Assembly (NCBI GenBank): GCA_041749275.1
Contig: JBGTBQ010000249.1
Span: 1 to 15,228, forward strand
Direction: 5' to 3'
Length of the DNA: 15,228 nt
Source: JBGTBQ01 sp041749275
GTDB lineage: Bacteria > Acidobacteriota > Blastocatellia > Pyrinomonadales > Pyrinomonadaceae
Part shown: positions 7,392 to 15,002 of the stretch, in pieces
How positions within the stretch are numbered: the stretch's first letter is position 1
Layout of the letters: every line of letters starts with the position of its first letter
Notes under the pieces: model-generated
The model's input: only the letters and a program-made list of their open reading frames with translations
Database searches by the model: none
What the model was told of the DNA's origin: nothing
Position numbers and translations under genes: made by a program

Positions 7392-8153
7392 TTAATCGAG
7401 TAAGACTCGCGCGCGGAGAGACTCGGCGAGTTCGAGCGCGGCAAGCAAGCGGAGGAACTGTTGATAGTTGCGGCTGCGCGTGCGTGCGCGCTCGCGCTCG
7501 GAGGTCGAAAGGTCGTAGCGCAGCACGTTGTCGAGAAAGTCGTAGTAGTCGGGCGTGGCGGCGAGCGGCAGCTCGCGCGTGTAGGTCGTGCGCGCGGCGT
7601 CGTCGGAGGTAAAGCCGGCGAGTGTGTCGAAGAGGTGGTCGGTCGTCAGGTGCCCGGCCTCGCGGGCGAGGCGGATCGGCAGGCGCAGCTCGAAGAAACG
7701 GAGGCCGCTGACGGTCGTTACGCTCCGCAGATGTTTGGTGCCCTCGCCGTCGAAGGGCGAGTCGCTGTCGAGCATGACGCGCATCAGGCGCGGCTGATCC
7801 TTTACGTCCATCGTATCGAGGGCGAGCTGCACGCGGTCGGCGAGAAACTTCTCGAACTGTCCTTCTATCGGGTAGGTGATGCGGCCCAGACAGCCGACGG
7901 ATTCGCCCTCGCCCGCCGTGTCCGCCGGCAGGCGCGCCGGGCAGGTCAGACAGATGGTCGTCTCCGCGTGCATCTTCTCAAGCTCTTCGGCGGCGCGCTC
8001 CACGAAGCGCACCTTCTCATCGCTCGGAGCCGAAGCCTCTCCGGTCGTCAGGCGCGTGTGCAGACTTCCCAGACGACCCCACGCGCGCAGGTGCTCTTCC
8101 TTGTAGCGCGCGCGCAGCGAGCAGGGGTATTCGATGGCGAATTCTAAAGACAA
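7392..8153 (-). CDS. Hypothetical protein with four N-terminal cysteines
   Basis: A 253-residue soluble protein that I do not recognise by family. It is preferred over the overlapping plus-strand frame because its composition is balanced and protein-like, while the other strand gives a Val/Gly/Arg-rich shadow. It begins at TTG 8153, with AGAGGGA a few bases upstream on its strand. It has exactly four cysteines, C11, C68, C71 (TICLTCPA) and C88 (VGCLGRI), and none in the remaining 165 residues, which suggests a zinc or iron-sulfur site. The C-terminal half is helical with PDYYDFLDNVL and a charged RARTRSRNYQQFLRLL helix. No signal peptide or membrane segment is visible. It is the only minus-strand gene, convergent with the VWA gene and divergent from the P450, with 90 bases between the divergent starts. 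Function unknown. Confidence 0.75.
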   Translation of the reverse strand: MSLEFAIEYPCSLRARYKEEHLRAWGRLGSLHTRLTTGEASAPSDEKVRFVERAAEELEKMHAETTICLTCPARLPADTAGEGESVGCLGRITYPIEGQFEKFLADRVQLALDTMDVKDQPRLMRVMLDSDSPFDGEGTKHLRSVTTVSGLRFFELRLPIRLAREAGHLTTDHLFDTLAGFTSDDAARTTYTRELPLAATPDYYDFLDNVLRYDLSTSERERARTRSRNYQQFLRLLAALELAESLRARVLLD

Positions 8154-8200
8154 GCGTCCCTCTGTGATCGTTTGTTACACCCGGAAAAGTGTCACGGCTT

Positions 8201-8231
8201 TTGCGCGGCGCTCCGGGTCGCGCGCTATAAT
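8201..8231 (+). promoter_or_regulatory. Promoter for the P450 operon
   Basis: A perfect TATAAT lies at 8226-8231, with TTGCGC at 8201-8206 as a possible -35 (19-base spacer, somewhat long). Transcription would start near 8238, leaving only about 6 bases before the ATG at 8244, so the mRNA would be nearly leaderless. The same bases read TATTAT on the other strand and could also serve the divergent gene. Confidence 0.6.
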
Positions 8232-8243
8232 AGCAGAAGAAAG

Positions 8244-9602
8244 ATGGTAGCCGCACTACATCCTCCGGGGCCGAAAACATTGCTGCCGGGCGGTCAGATG
8301 CGCGCGTTCCGGCGCGACCCGCTCGGTTTTCTCACGCGGCTCGCGCGTGAGTATGGCGACATGGCGCAGTTCCGCATCGGCCCGCAGAAAGCCTTTCTCC
8401 TGAGCCATCCCGACGACATCCGCGACGTGTTCGTGACGCACCATGAACGCTTTCACAAGGGGCGCGCGCTGCAACGCTCGAAGCGACTGCTGGGCGAAGG
8501 GCTGCTGACGAGCGAAGGCGCGCATCACCGACGCCAGCGACGCCTCGCGCAGCCCGCCTTTCATCGTCAACGCATCGCCGCTTACGGCGAGGTGATGGTC
8601 GCTGACGCGGCACGAACTTCGAGCCGCTGGCGCGACGGCGCGACGCTCGACATCTCGGAAGAGATGATGCGTCTGACGCTCGCCATCGTCGGCAAAACTC
8701 TGTTCGACGCCGACGTTGAGCACGACGCGGACGACGTGGGCGCGGCCTTGAACGAAGTGATGGAGCTGTTTGGCTATCTGATGCTGCCGTATTCGGAGCT
8801 ACTGGAAAAGCTGCCGCTGCCGCTGCCGCCGGTCGTCCGCTTCCAACGCGCGCGCGCGCGGCTCGACTCGGTCATCTACCGCATCATCGGTGAGCGGCGC
8901 GCGCGCGATGAAGATCGCGGCGACCTGCTCTCGATGCTCCTGCTCGCCGAAGACGAAGAGGACGCGGGCGCGCGGATGTCGAACGAGCAGGTGCGCGACG
9001 AGGTGATGACCCTTTTTCTCGCCGGTCACGAGACGACGGCCAACCTGCTGACGTGGTGCTGGTATCTGCTGGCGCAACACCCGGAGGTCGAAGCGAGGCT
9101 GCACGCGGAACTCGACGAAGTGCTCGAAGGCGGAAGACTACCTGTCGTCGAAGACATCCCGCGCTTGCGCTACACGGAGATGGTCGTGGCCGAGACGATG
9201 CGTCTCTACCCGCCCGCGTGGACAACCGGGCGGCTGGCCGTCGTCGAACACGAGGTCGGCGGTTTCGTCATCCCGAAGGGCGCGCTCGTTCTCCTCAGCC
9301 AGTACGTCGTCCACCGCGACCCGCGCTTCTGGCCCGACCCCGAACGCTTCGACCCGGAACGCTTCATCCCCGAAGCGAAAGAGACGCGCCCCCCGTTCGC
9401 CTACTTTCCTTTCGGCGGCGGCGTGCGCCGTTGCATCGGCGAAGGCTTCGCGTGGATGGAGGCCACGCTGCTGGTCGCCGCGTTCGCGCGCCGCTGGCGG
9501 ATGCGCCTCGCGCCCGGTCACAAAGTCGAGGCCGCGCCGCGCATCACGCTCAGACCGGGGAAAGAGGGAGTAGTGATGACGCTGGAAAAACGCGATCTCT
9601 GA
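8244..9602 (+). CDS. Cytochrome P450
   Basis: A heme-thiolate monooxygenase of 452 residues, a normal length for a soluble bacterial P450. Visible motifs: an N-terminal proline-rich entry (HPPGPK), I-helix oxygen-activation motif A-G-H-E-T-T at 260-265, ExxR (E317-T-M-R320), the PERF element (FDPERF) and heme-binding FGGGVRRCIG with the cysteine ligand C397. It has no membrane anchor. The frame could extend to TTG 8172, but a consensus -10 lies inside that extension, so ATG 8244 is chosen; AGAAGAAAG before it is only a weak ribosome site. Redox partners (ferredoxin, reductase) are not in the window and the substrate cannot be inferred. The Trm112-like gene follows after 13 bases with a strong ribosome site, indicating an operon. 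Confidence 0.96.
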   Translation: MVAALHPPGPKTLLPGGQMRAFRRDPLGFLTRLAREYGDMAQFRIGPQKAFLLSHPDDIRDVFVTHHERFHKGRALQRSKRLLGEGLLTSEGAHHRRQRRLAQPAFHRQRIAAYGEVMVADAARTSSRWRDGATLDISEEMMRLTLAIVGKTLFDADVEHDADDVGAALNEVMELFGYLMLPYSELLEKLPLPLPPVVRFQRARARLDSVIYRIIGERRARDEDRGDLLSMLLLAEDEEDAGARMSNEQVRDEVMTLFLAGHETTANLLTWCWYLLAQHPEVEARLHAELDEVLEGGRLPVVEDIPRLRYTEMVVAETMRLYPPAWTTGRLAVVEHEVGGFVIPKGALVLLSQYVVHRDPRFWPDPERFDPERFIPEAKETRPPFAYFPFGGGVRRCIGEGFAWMEATLLVAAFARRWRMRLAPGHKVEAAPRITLRPGKEGVVMTLEKRDL

Positions 9603-9608
9603 AGGAGG
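9602..9608 (+). promoter_or_regulatory. Strong Shine-Dalgarno fixing a TTG start
   Basis: AAGGAGG, a near-complete anti-16S match, ends 7 bases before TTG 9616. It overlaps the last base of the P450 stop codon and settles the non-ATG start of the Trm112-like gene. Confidence 0.85.
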
Positions 9609-9615
9609 AAAGAAA

Positions 9616-9807
9616 TTGTCCATCGAACCAGACCTGCTTGAAATTCTCGTCTGCCCCGCCTGCCGGGGCAAGGTGGAGTTAAAGACGGACGGCGGCGCAT
9701 TGAAATGCGTCGAGTGCCGTCGCGTCTATCCGGTGCGCGACGGCATCCCGGCGATGATCGTCGAAGAGGCCACGATTGAAGATGAGAAGCCCGCTGAGAC
9801 GGTCTGA
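9616..9807 (+). CDS. Trm112 family zinc-binding protein
   Basis: A 63-residue protein of the Trm112/UPF0434 (YcaR-like) family. Four cysteines form a zinc-ribbon: C13-P-A-C16 and C31-V-E-C34, followed by the conserved RRVYPVRDGIPAM segment; length is typical. Eukaryotic and archaeal Trm112 activates methyltransferases; bacterial members are small, often sit beside envelope or LPS genes, and are less understood. The TTG start is supported by AAGGAGG seven bases upstream. The 3' end overlaps the start of the following GT9 gene, so the two are probably translationally coupled. Family call is confident; the partner protein is unknown. Confidence 0.9.
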   Translation: MSIEPDLLEILVCPACRGKVELKTDGGALKCVECRRVYPVRDGIPAMIVEEATIEDEKPAETV

Positions 9808-10942
9808 GCCGGGCCTTCTCTCCCACGCGCCGGACGACATGGCGACGCTCGTCGCCGACGGCAGCACGGCGCGTCCGCTCGCCGCCGCGCCGTGGGACTG
9901 GGCGGAGGTGCGCCGCGTGCTCGTCGTGCGCCTGCGTTCAATCGGCGACACGGTGCTGGCGACGCCCTCGCTCCGTGCGCTGCGCCGTTTCCTCCCGCAC
10001 GCGCGGATAGACATCCTGCTCGAAGACTGGGTCGCGCCGCTCGTCGAGGGCTTGGCGGACATTGATCGCATCGTCACCGTCCGGCGCAAGAGCAACCGCG
10101 CGCGTTTCGAGGCCGCGCGCGAGCTACGCGCCGCCGGCTACGACGTGGCCTTCAACCTCCATGGCGGGAGCACCGCCGCGTTGCTCGTGCGCGCGTCCGG
10201 CGTGCCGCGTCGCGTCGGTTATCGTGATTACGCCTACGCCGCGCTGCATAATCACCTCGCGCCGCCCTCCGCGCAGTTGTGGCAAAAGGAAAAGACTCAC
10301 TCCGCCGAGCAGCAGCTTGCGCTCTTGGGGTGGGCCGGCGTTCCCGTGACCGACCGCCCCGCGACAAGCCTTCCCGTCAACTTGCGCGCGACGGAGAGCG
10401 TCCGGCAAAAACTCCGCGACGCGGGTCTCGGCGCAGGCGAAGCGTTCGCGCTCATGCATCCGGCGGCGGCCTTCGACTCGAAGACGTGGGCCGCCGGGAA
10501 CTTCGCGCGCGTGGCCGACCACTTGGCCGCGCGGGGCTTGAGCACGGTCGCCGTCGCCTCGCCCCATGAATCCGTCATCCTCGACGAACTGCGCCGCCAC
10601 ACCAGCACGCCGCCCGTCATCTTGACAGACCTAACGCTGCCGGAAATTACCGCGCTTGCCAGACGCGCCGCGCTCTTCGTCGGCAACGACAGCGGCCTCG
10701 CGCACATCGCCGCCGCCGTCAAGATTCCGTCCGTCGTCATCTTCGGCTCCTCCAACGTCGCCCACTGGCAACCGTGGACGATTGCCCCCACGGAGGTCGT
10801 CCGCGAGGAGATGCCCTGCGCTCCCTGCCCCGGTTACACCTGCGCCGAGTTCGGCGTCGCCGAGTGCATCCGCCGCGTCCCCGCCGAGCGCGTGACGGCG
10901 GCCATCGAGCGCGTGCTGGCGGCTTCTGTTTCCATGCTATGA
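9782..10942 (+). CDS. Glycosyltransferase family 9 (heptosyltransferase-like)
   Basis: A GT-B glycosyltransferase of the GT9/ADP-heptose:LPS heptosyltransferase family (WaaC/WaaF/RfaQ relatives), 386 residues from this start. Visible: the N-terminal VLVVRLRSIGDTVLATPSLR acceptor-domain motif, FNLHGG, the mid-protein MHPAAAFDSKTWAAGNFARV nucleotide-sugar region, and the C-terminal LFVGNDSGLAHIAAA and VVIFGSS motifs, followed by a Cys-rich C-x-x-C-x(4)-C element common in the family. Role: transfer of heptose or a related sugar to lipid-A core on the cytoplasmic face, consistent with the heptose kinase gene at the right edge. The start is uncertain: TTG 9776, ATG 9782 and ATG 9839 are all in frame. 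ATG 9782 overlaps the Trm112 gene by 26 bases; the family core begins only after the last candidate. Exact sugar specificity is not assignable. Confidence 0.92.
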   Translation: MRSPLRRSEPGLLSHAPDDMATLVADGSTARPLAAAPWDWAEVRRVLVVRLRSIGDTVLATPSLRALRRFLPHARIDILLEDWVAPLVEGLADIDRIVTVRRKSNRARFEAARELRAAGYDVAFNLHGGSTAALLVRASGVPRRVGYRDYAYAALHNHLAPPSAQLWQKEKTHSAEQQLALLGWAGVPVTDRPATSLPVNLRATESVRQKLRDAGLGAGEAFALMHPAAAFDSKTWAAGNFARVADHLAARGLSTVAVASPHESVILDELRRHTSTPPVILTDLTLPEITALARRAALFVGNDSGLAHIAAAVKIPSVVIFGSSNVAHWQPWTIAPTEVVREEMPCAPCPGYTCAEFGVAECIRRVPAERVTAAIERVLAASVSML

Positions 10943-10943
10943 T
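10935..10943 (+). promoter_or_regulatory. Extended -10 promoter for the Uma2 gene
   Basis: TGCTATGAT carries the extended -10 TGn followed by TATGAT (10938-10943), overlapping the GT9 stop codon. No good -35 is present at 17 bases, which extended -10 promoters can tolerate. The start would fall near 10950, about 30 bases before the Uma2 ATG. Confidence 0.5.
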
Positions 10944-10979
10944 AACTGCCAGAGCCAAGCTGCTGATGGGAGAAGAGCG

Positions 10980-11555
10980 ATGAGCGCCACCCTGCGTTGG
11001 ACATCTCGTGATCTGGAGGCGCTGCCCGACGACGGGAAGCGTTACGAAATTATAGACGGAGAATTGTATGTGTCCTCACAGCCGCACTGGTATCATCAGG
11101 CCGTTTGCGGACAGCTCTGCGCGTTGTTACAGGCTTGGAGCAGGCAGGCCGGGGCAGGCCGCGCCAACTTCGCGCCGGGCGTGATCTTCGCCGACGACGA
11201 GGACGTCGCGCCGGATGTGGTCTGGATTAGCAGCGAGCGGCTGGCCTCCGCGCTCCGGCCTGACGGCAAGCTCCACGCCGCGCCGGAGTTGGTCATCGAA
11301 GTCCTCTCGCCGGGCGGACTGAACGAGCGGCGCGACCGAGAGGCGAAGCTCAAGCTCTACAACCGCCGCGGCGTCTCCGAATACTGGATTGTGGACTGGC
11401 GCACGCGCATCGTGGAAGTCTACCGGCGCGGCGCGGCGGCGCTCGAACTAAACGCCACGCTCTACGAACCCGACGCTCTAAGCACGCCACTCCTCCCCGG
11501 CTTCACTCTCCCGCTCGCCACGCTGTTCGAGGACATCCCGCGCGACGCAGTTTAA
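10980..11555 (+). CDS. Uma2 family protein (DUF820, PD-(D/E)xK fold)
   Basis: A 191-residue Uma2-family protein with the restriction-endonuclease-like fold. Features in order: N-terminal DLEALPDDGKRYEIIDGELY, PHWYHQ helix, then the putative active site D79 (APDVVWI), E107 (LVIEVLS) and K123 (DREAKLKLY), followed by GVSEYWIVDW and C-terminal LLPGF(T)LPL. These are the standard Uma2 elements and the candidate catalytic residues are intact. The family is greatly expanded in Cyanobacteria, Chloroflexi and some Acidobacteriota; annotations call it an endonuclease but biological targets are not established. A GGGAG/AGAAGAG ribosome site supports ATG 10980. It has its own extended -10 promoter and no recognised partner; 84 bases separate it from the CHAT gene. 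Confidence 0.92.
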   Translation: MSATLRWTSRDLEALPDDGKRYEIIDGELYVSSQPHWYHQAVCGQLCALLQAWSRQAGAGRANFAPGVIFADDEDVAPDVVWISSERLASALRPDGKLHAAPELVIEVLSPGGLNERRDREAKLKLYNRRGVSEYWIVDWRTRIVEVYRRGAAALELNATLYEPDALSTPLLPGFTLPLATLFEDIPRDAV

Positions 11556-11586
11556 GCGTCAACCTGTCAAGCCGTCACCTGAATCC

Positions 11587-11603
11587 GATGCCCTCTGGGC
11601 ATC
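11587..11603 (+). terminator. Short hairpin between Uma2 and CHAT genes
   Basis: A perfect 7-base inverted repeat, GATGCCC-TCT-GGGCATC, with a 3-base loop sits 31 bases after the Uma2 stop. It is followed by an AT-rich stretch without a true T run, so it is either a weak intrinsic terminator or a 5' leader structure of the CHAT mRNA. Confidence 0.4.
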
Positions 11604-11639
11604 CAAATATTTCTCACTTTAAACGAAGGAGATCAAACC

Positions 11640-14600
11640 ATGTTCACACCAATCCCCCAACGCACTTACTCATCGCATTTGGTCTCTCGCCTCGTCCGCC
11701 GCAGTCTCCTGTTGCTCCTGACCCTCTCGCTCCTAGCTGGCCCCCTCTCCGCGCAGACCGAGCAGGAGGCGAAGCTGGCGGCGGCCAAGAAATTATTCAG
11801 GGAGGGAAATCAACTGCTAGTTGAGCGGACAAAGGAATCTCTCGAAGAAGCCCTCCTGAAATTTACAGAAGCCCTAGGACTGTTCCGCTCTGTGAGCGAC
11901 GCCACAGGCGAAGCTTTCACACGCAACGCCATCGGCTTCATCTACGACGCCCTCGGCGAGAGGCAGAAGGCGCTTGACTATTTCATGCAAGCCTTGCCGC
12001 TCTTCCGCGCCATTGGGGATCGTCGGGGCGAGGCCATGTCGCTCACCAACGTCGGCAGTGTCTATGGTGTTTTGGGCGAGAAGCGGAAGGCGCTCGAATA
12101 CTTCACGCAAGCCTTGCCGCTCTTCGGCGCCGTCGGGGATCGCAGAGGTGAAGCCACGACGCTCAACAACGTCGGCTTGATCTACGGTGAGCTGGGCGAG
12201 GGGCAGAAGGCGCTCGACTACCACGCCCAAGCCTTAACGCTCAGACGCGCCGTCGAGGATCGTGAAGGTGTAGCCACGACGCTCAACAACATCGGCTTGG
12301 TCTATAAAGCGCTGGGTGAGAAACGGAAGGCGCTCGACTACTTCGCGCAGTCCCTGCCGCTCAGGCGCGCCGCTGGGGATCGCGGGGGTGAAGCCACGAC
12401 CCTCAATAACATCGGCGCGGTCTACGACGATCTGGGCGAAAAGCACAAGGCGCTTGAATACTACACGCAAGCCTTGCCGCTCTTCGGCGCCGTCGGGGAT
12501 CGTGAAGGTGAAGCCACGACGCTCAACAACATCGGCAAGCTCTACCGTGATTTGGGCGAAAGCCAGAAGGCGTTCGACTACTTCGCGCAAGCCTTGCGGC
12601 GCATCCGCGCCGTCGGGAATCGCGCCGGGGAAGCCAGGACGCTCAACAACATCGGCGCGGTCTACGACGATCTGGGCGAGAAGCAGCAGGCGCTCGATTA
12701 CATCACGCAAGCTTTGCCGCTCTTACGCAGTGTCGAAGACCGTGCGGGTGAAGCCCTCACGCTCAACGGCGTCGGCAAGGTCTACGCCGATTTGGGCGAG
12801 AGGCAGCAGGCGCTCGAATATTACACGCATGCCCTGTCGCTCTTCCGCCGCATCGGAGACCGTGCTGGTGAAGCCCTCGCGCTCAGCAACATCGGTGCCG
12901 TCTACGGCGATCTCGGCGAGACGCAGAAGGCGCTCGACTACTTTATGCAAGCCTTGCCGCTCAGGCGCGCCGTCGGGGATCGCGGGGGCGAGGCCGTGAC
13001 CCTCAACAACATCGGCAAGGGCTACGATGATCTGGGCGAGAGGCAGCAGGCGCTCGACTACTTTACGCAAGCCTTGTTGCTTGCCCGCGCCGTCGGGGAT
13101 CGCGCCGGGGAAGCCGATACACTCAGCAACATTGCCTATCATGAGCGTGAACGAGGTAACCTCCGCGAGGCGCTCGCCAGAATCGAGGCGGCTCTCAGCA
13201 TCGTCGAATCCTTGCGAACCGAGGTTGTCAGCCAGGACTTACGCGCTTCCTACTTCGCGATGGTGCAGGGCTATTATCGGTTCAACATTGACCTACTAAT
13301 GCGCCTGCACGGACAGCAGCCGTCCGCCGGGCACGATGGCGCGGCGCTGCAAGTGAGCGAGCGGAGGCGGGCGCGCTCGCTGCTCGAACTTCTGGTCGAG
13401 GCGGGCACCGACATCCGGCAGGGCGTTGACCCGAAGTTGGTCGAGCGCGAACGCGCCTTGCAGCAGCGACTAAATGCCAGCGCGCAGCGGCAGACACGAC
13501 TCTTGAGCGGCCCGCACACAGAGGCTCCAGCCGGCGCTATCGCCGAAGAGATCGAAAGCTTGACGACCGAGTTACGGCAGGTCGCGGCGCAGATCAGGCA
13601 GACCAGCCCGCGCTACGCCGCGGTGACACAACCGCAGCCGCTCACCTTGCGCGAGATTCAGAAGCAGATGCTTGATGCGGACACGCTGCTGCTCGAATAC
13701 TCGCTCGGTGAAGACCGCAGTTACCTGTGGGCGGTGACGCCGACCGCCATCACGAGCTACGAACTGCCGGGGCGGGAAGAGATCGAAGCAGCCGCGCGGC
13801 AGTTCTACGAATTACTGACCACCCCTCCTCCACAGACGACGGGCACCGCGCCGGAAAGACGTGAGCTAGGCGAAGGGGCGCGGCGACAAGCCAGCGCACA
13901 ACTCGCGCAGGCGGCTTCGCAGTTGAGCCGAATGCTGCTCGCGCCGGTCGCGGCACAGCTCGGCAAAAAGCGCCTGCTCGTCGTCGGCGACGGCGCGCTG
14001 CAATACATCCCTTTCGCGGCCCTGCCAAGTCCGACAAGCGGGGCGGGCACGGCGGCAACCACGCCGCTCGTCGCCGAGCACGAGATTGTGAATCTGCCGT
14101 CAGCCTCGACGCTCGCCGTGTTGCGGCGTGAGGCGGGCGCGCGTCAGATTGCGACGAAGACGCTGGCGGTGTTGGCCGATCCGGTCTTTGAAAGGAGCGA
14201 TGAGCGGCTAAAAACGCGGACTGGCAGGACAGGTGCGCTCGACACGGGGCCGGACAAGTGCGCGGATGAATCTCGCGGTCTCGGCCTAGCCATGGCCGCG
14301 TCCGCAAGGCAGTCAGGAGTCGTAGACGCCGGCCTGTGTATCCCGCGCCTGCCGGGGACGCGGCGCGAGGCGGAAGAGATTGTGAAGCTCGTCCCGCCGG
14401 CACAGCACAAAGTGGCGCTCGACTTTGCGGCGAGCCGCGCGTCGGCGACCCATCCCGACCTCGGCCAGTATCGCTATGTGCATTTCGCCACGCATGGCTT
14501 TCTTAACAGCCAGCATCCGGAACTCTCCGGCATCGCCCTTTCGATGTTCGACGAGCGGGGCGAGCCGCAGGACGGTTTTTTGCGCGCGCACGAGGTCTAC

Positions 14601-14918
14601 AACCTGAAGCTGGCGGCGGAGGTGATCGTCTTGAGCGCGTGCCAGACCGGACTCGGCAAGGAGATCAGAGGCGAAGGGCTGGTCGGACTGACGCGCGGCT
14701 TCATGTACGCCGGCTCTCCGCGCGTGGTCGTCAGCCTGTGGAACGTCTCGGACGAGGCGACCGCCGAGCTGATGACGCGCTTCTACCGCGGGATGTTGGT
14801 TGACAAGCTGCGCCCTGCACAGGCGTTGCAGGCGGCGCAGGTCTCGATTCTCAGGGAGAAGAGGTTCGAGTCGCCGTACTTCTGGGCTGCCTTCACACTG
14901 CAAGGCGAGTGGCGATAA
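11640..14918 (+). CDS. Secreted TPR-CHAT protein (caspase-like protease domain)
   Basis: A 1092-residue protein. The N-terminus is a signal peptide: RR, hydrophobic SLLLLLTLSLLAG (22-34), and a probable cleavage after A38 (LSA|QT), so export across the inner membrane is expected. Residues about 62-527 form a tetratricopeptide array of 40-residue repeats (core LGE-QKALDY-QALPL-R-VGDR-GEA-TLNNIG-VY). A helical linker (about 530-720) precedes a C-terminal CHAT domain (about 740-1090) with the catalytic pair in place: H952 in HFATHG and C1001 in SACQTG, plus the later SLWNVSDEAT motif. CHAT is a clan CD caspase-like peptidase; Arg/Lys-type or other specificity cannot be told. AAGGAG 8 bases before the ATG confirms the start. 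Long TPR-CHAT proteins with signal peptides are frequent in Acidobacteriota and Cyanobacteria and remain largely uncharacterised. No clear partner gene is adjacent. Confidence 0.94.
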   Translation: MFTPIPQRTYSSHLVSRLVRRSLLLLLTLSLLAGPLSAQTEQEAKLAAAKKLFREGNQLLVERTKESLEEALLKFTEALGLFRSVSDATGEAFTRNAIGFIYDALGERQKALDYFMQALPLFRAIGDRRGEAMSLTNVGSVYGVLGEKRKALEYFTQALPLFGAVGDRRGEATTLNNVGLIYGELGEGQKALDYHAQALTLRRAVEDREGVATTLNNIGLVYKALGEKRKALDYFAQSLPLRRAAGDRGGEATTLNNIGAVYDDLGEKHKALEYYTQALPLFGAVGDREGEATTLNNIGKLYRDLGESQKAFDYFAQALRRIRAVGNRAGEARTLNNIGAVYDDLGEKQQALDYITQALPLLRSVEDRAGEALTLNGVGKVYADLGERQQALEYYTHALSLFRRIGDRAGEALALSNIGAVYGDLGETQKALDYFMQALPLRRAVGDRGGEAVTLNNIGKGYDDLGERQQALDYFTQALLLARAVGDRAGEADTLSNIAYHERERGNLREALARIEAALSIVESLRTEVVSQDLRASYFAMVQGYYRFNIDLLMRLHGQQPSAGHDGAALQVSERRRARSLLELLVEAGTDIRQGVDPKLVERERALQQRLNASAQRQTRLLSGPHTEAPAGAIAEEIESLTTELRQVAAQIRQTSPRYAAVTQPQPLTLREIQKQMLDADTLLLEYSLGEDRSYLWAVTPTAITSYELPGREEIEAAARQFYELLTTPPPQTTGTAPERRELGEGARRQASAQLAQAASQLSRMLLAPVAAQLGKKRLLVVGDGALQYIPFAALPSPTSGAGTAATTPLVAEHEIVNLPSASTLAVLRREAGARQIATKTLAVLADPVFERSDERLKTRTGRTGALDTGPDKCADESRGLGLAMAASARQSGVVDAGLCIPRLPGTRREAEEIVKLVPPAQHKVALDFAASRASATHPDLGQYRYVHFATHGFLNSQHPELSGIALSMFDERGEPQDGFLRAHEVYNLKLAAEVIVLSACQTGLGKEIRGEGLVGLTRGFMYAGSPRVVVSLWNVSDEATAELMTRFYRGMLVDKLRPAQALQAAQVSILREKRFESPYFWAAFTLQGEWR
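11951..13132 (+). repeat. Ten in-frame 120-bp TPR-coding tandem units
   Basis: Units begin at 11951 and recur every 120 bases (12071, 12191, 12311, 12431, 12551, 12671, 12791, 12911, 13031) with no insertion or deletion. A more diverged eleventh unit precedes them (11831-11950). Sub-blocks such as CAAGCCTTGCCGCTC and GCCGTCGGGGATCG recur identically in several units, so the similarity is at DNA level and not only in protein. Confidence 0.9.
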
Positions 14919-14939
14919 GGACGTGGGCGACGACGAAGG

Positions 14940-14980
14940 AGGGCGGCGAGTCAATGCGATTTGCCGCCCTTCGGCTTTTT
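14940..14980 (+). terminator. Intrinsic terminator after the CHAT gene
   Basis: AGGGCGGCGA (14940-14949) pairs with TTGCCGCCCT (14961-14970), a 10-base stem with one G-T pair and an 11-base loop. The sequence TCGGCTTTTT follows, giving a T run at 14976-14980. The T run begins five bases after the stem, so termination may be partial. Confidence 0.6.
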
Positions 14981-14988
14981 GATAGAAT
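14961..14988 (+). promoter_or_regulatory. Promoter for the heptose kinase gene
   Basis: TTGCCG (14961-14966) and TAGAAT (14983-14988) are separated by 16 bases, a plausible sigma-70 promoter. The -35 lies in the 3' arm of the preceding terminator hairpin. Transcription would start near 14995, giving a leader of about 46 bases. Confidence 0.55.
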
Positions 14989-15002
14989 GGCCGAACGAAG
15001 AA

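Noticed and set aside
7461..8147. 228-codon plus-strand frame opposite the four-cysteine protein
   Set aside because: Repetitive Val/Gly/Arg/Ala composition without motifs; the minus-strand product is far more protein-like.
8172..8243. N-terminal extension of the P450 from TTG 8172
   Set aside because: The extension contains a consensus TATAAT and residues unlike a P450 N-terminus; ATG 8244 gives normal length.
12234..12710. Minus-strand open frames across the TPR repeats
   Set aside because: They arise because a periodic coding repeat keeps the antisense frame free of stops; no ribosome sites or family features.
11951..13132. Regular 120-base periodicity as a CRISPR array or noncoding satellite
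   Set aside because: Units are in frame, encode canonical 40-residue TPRs and have no repeat-spacer alternation.
11640..14918. CHAT protein as part of a CRISPR-associated or gasdermin defence system
   Set aside because: It has a signal peptide, and no cas gene, gasdermin-like pore gene or CRISPR array is in the window.
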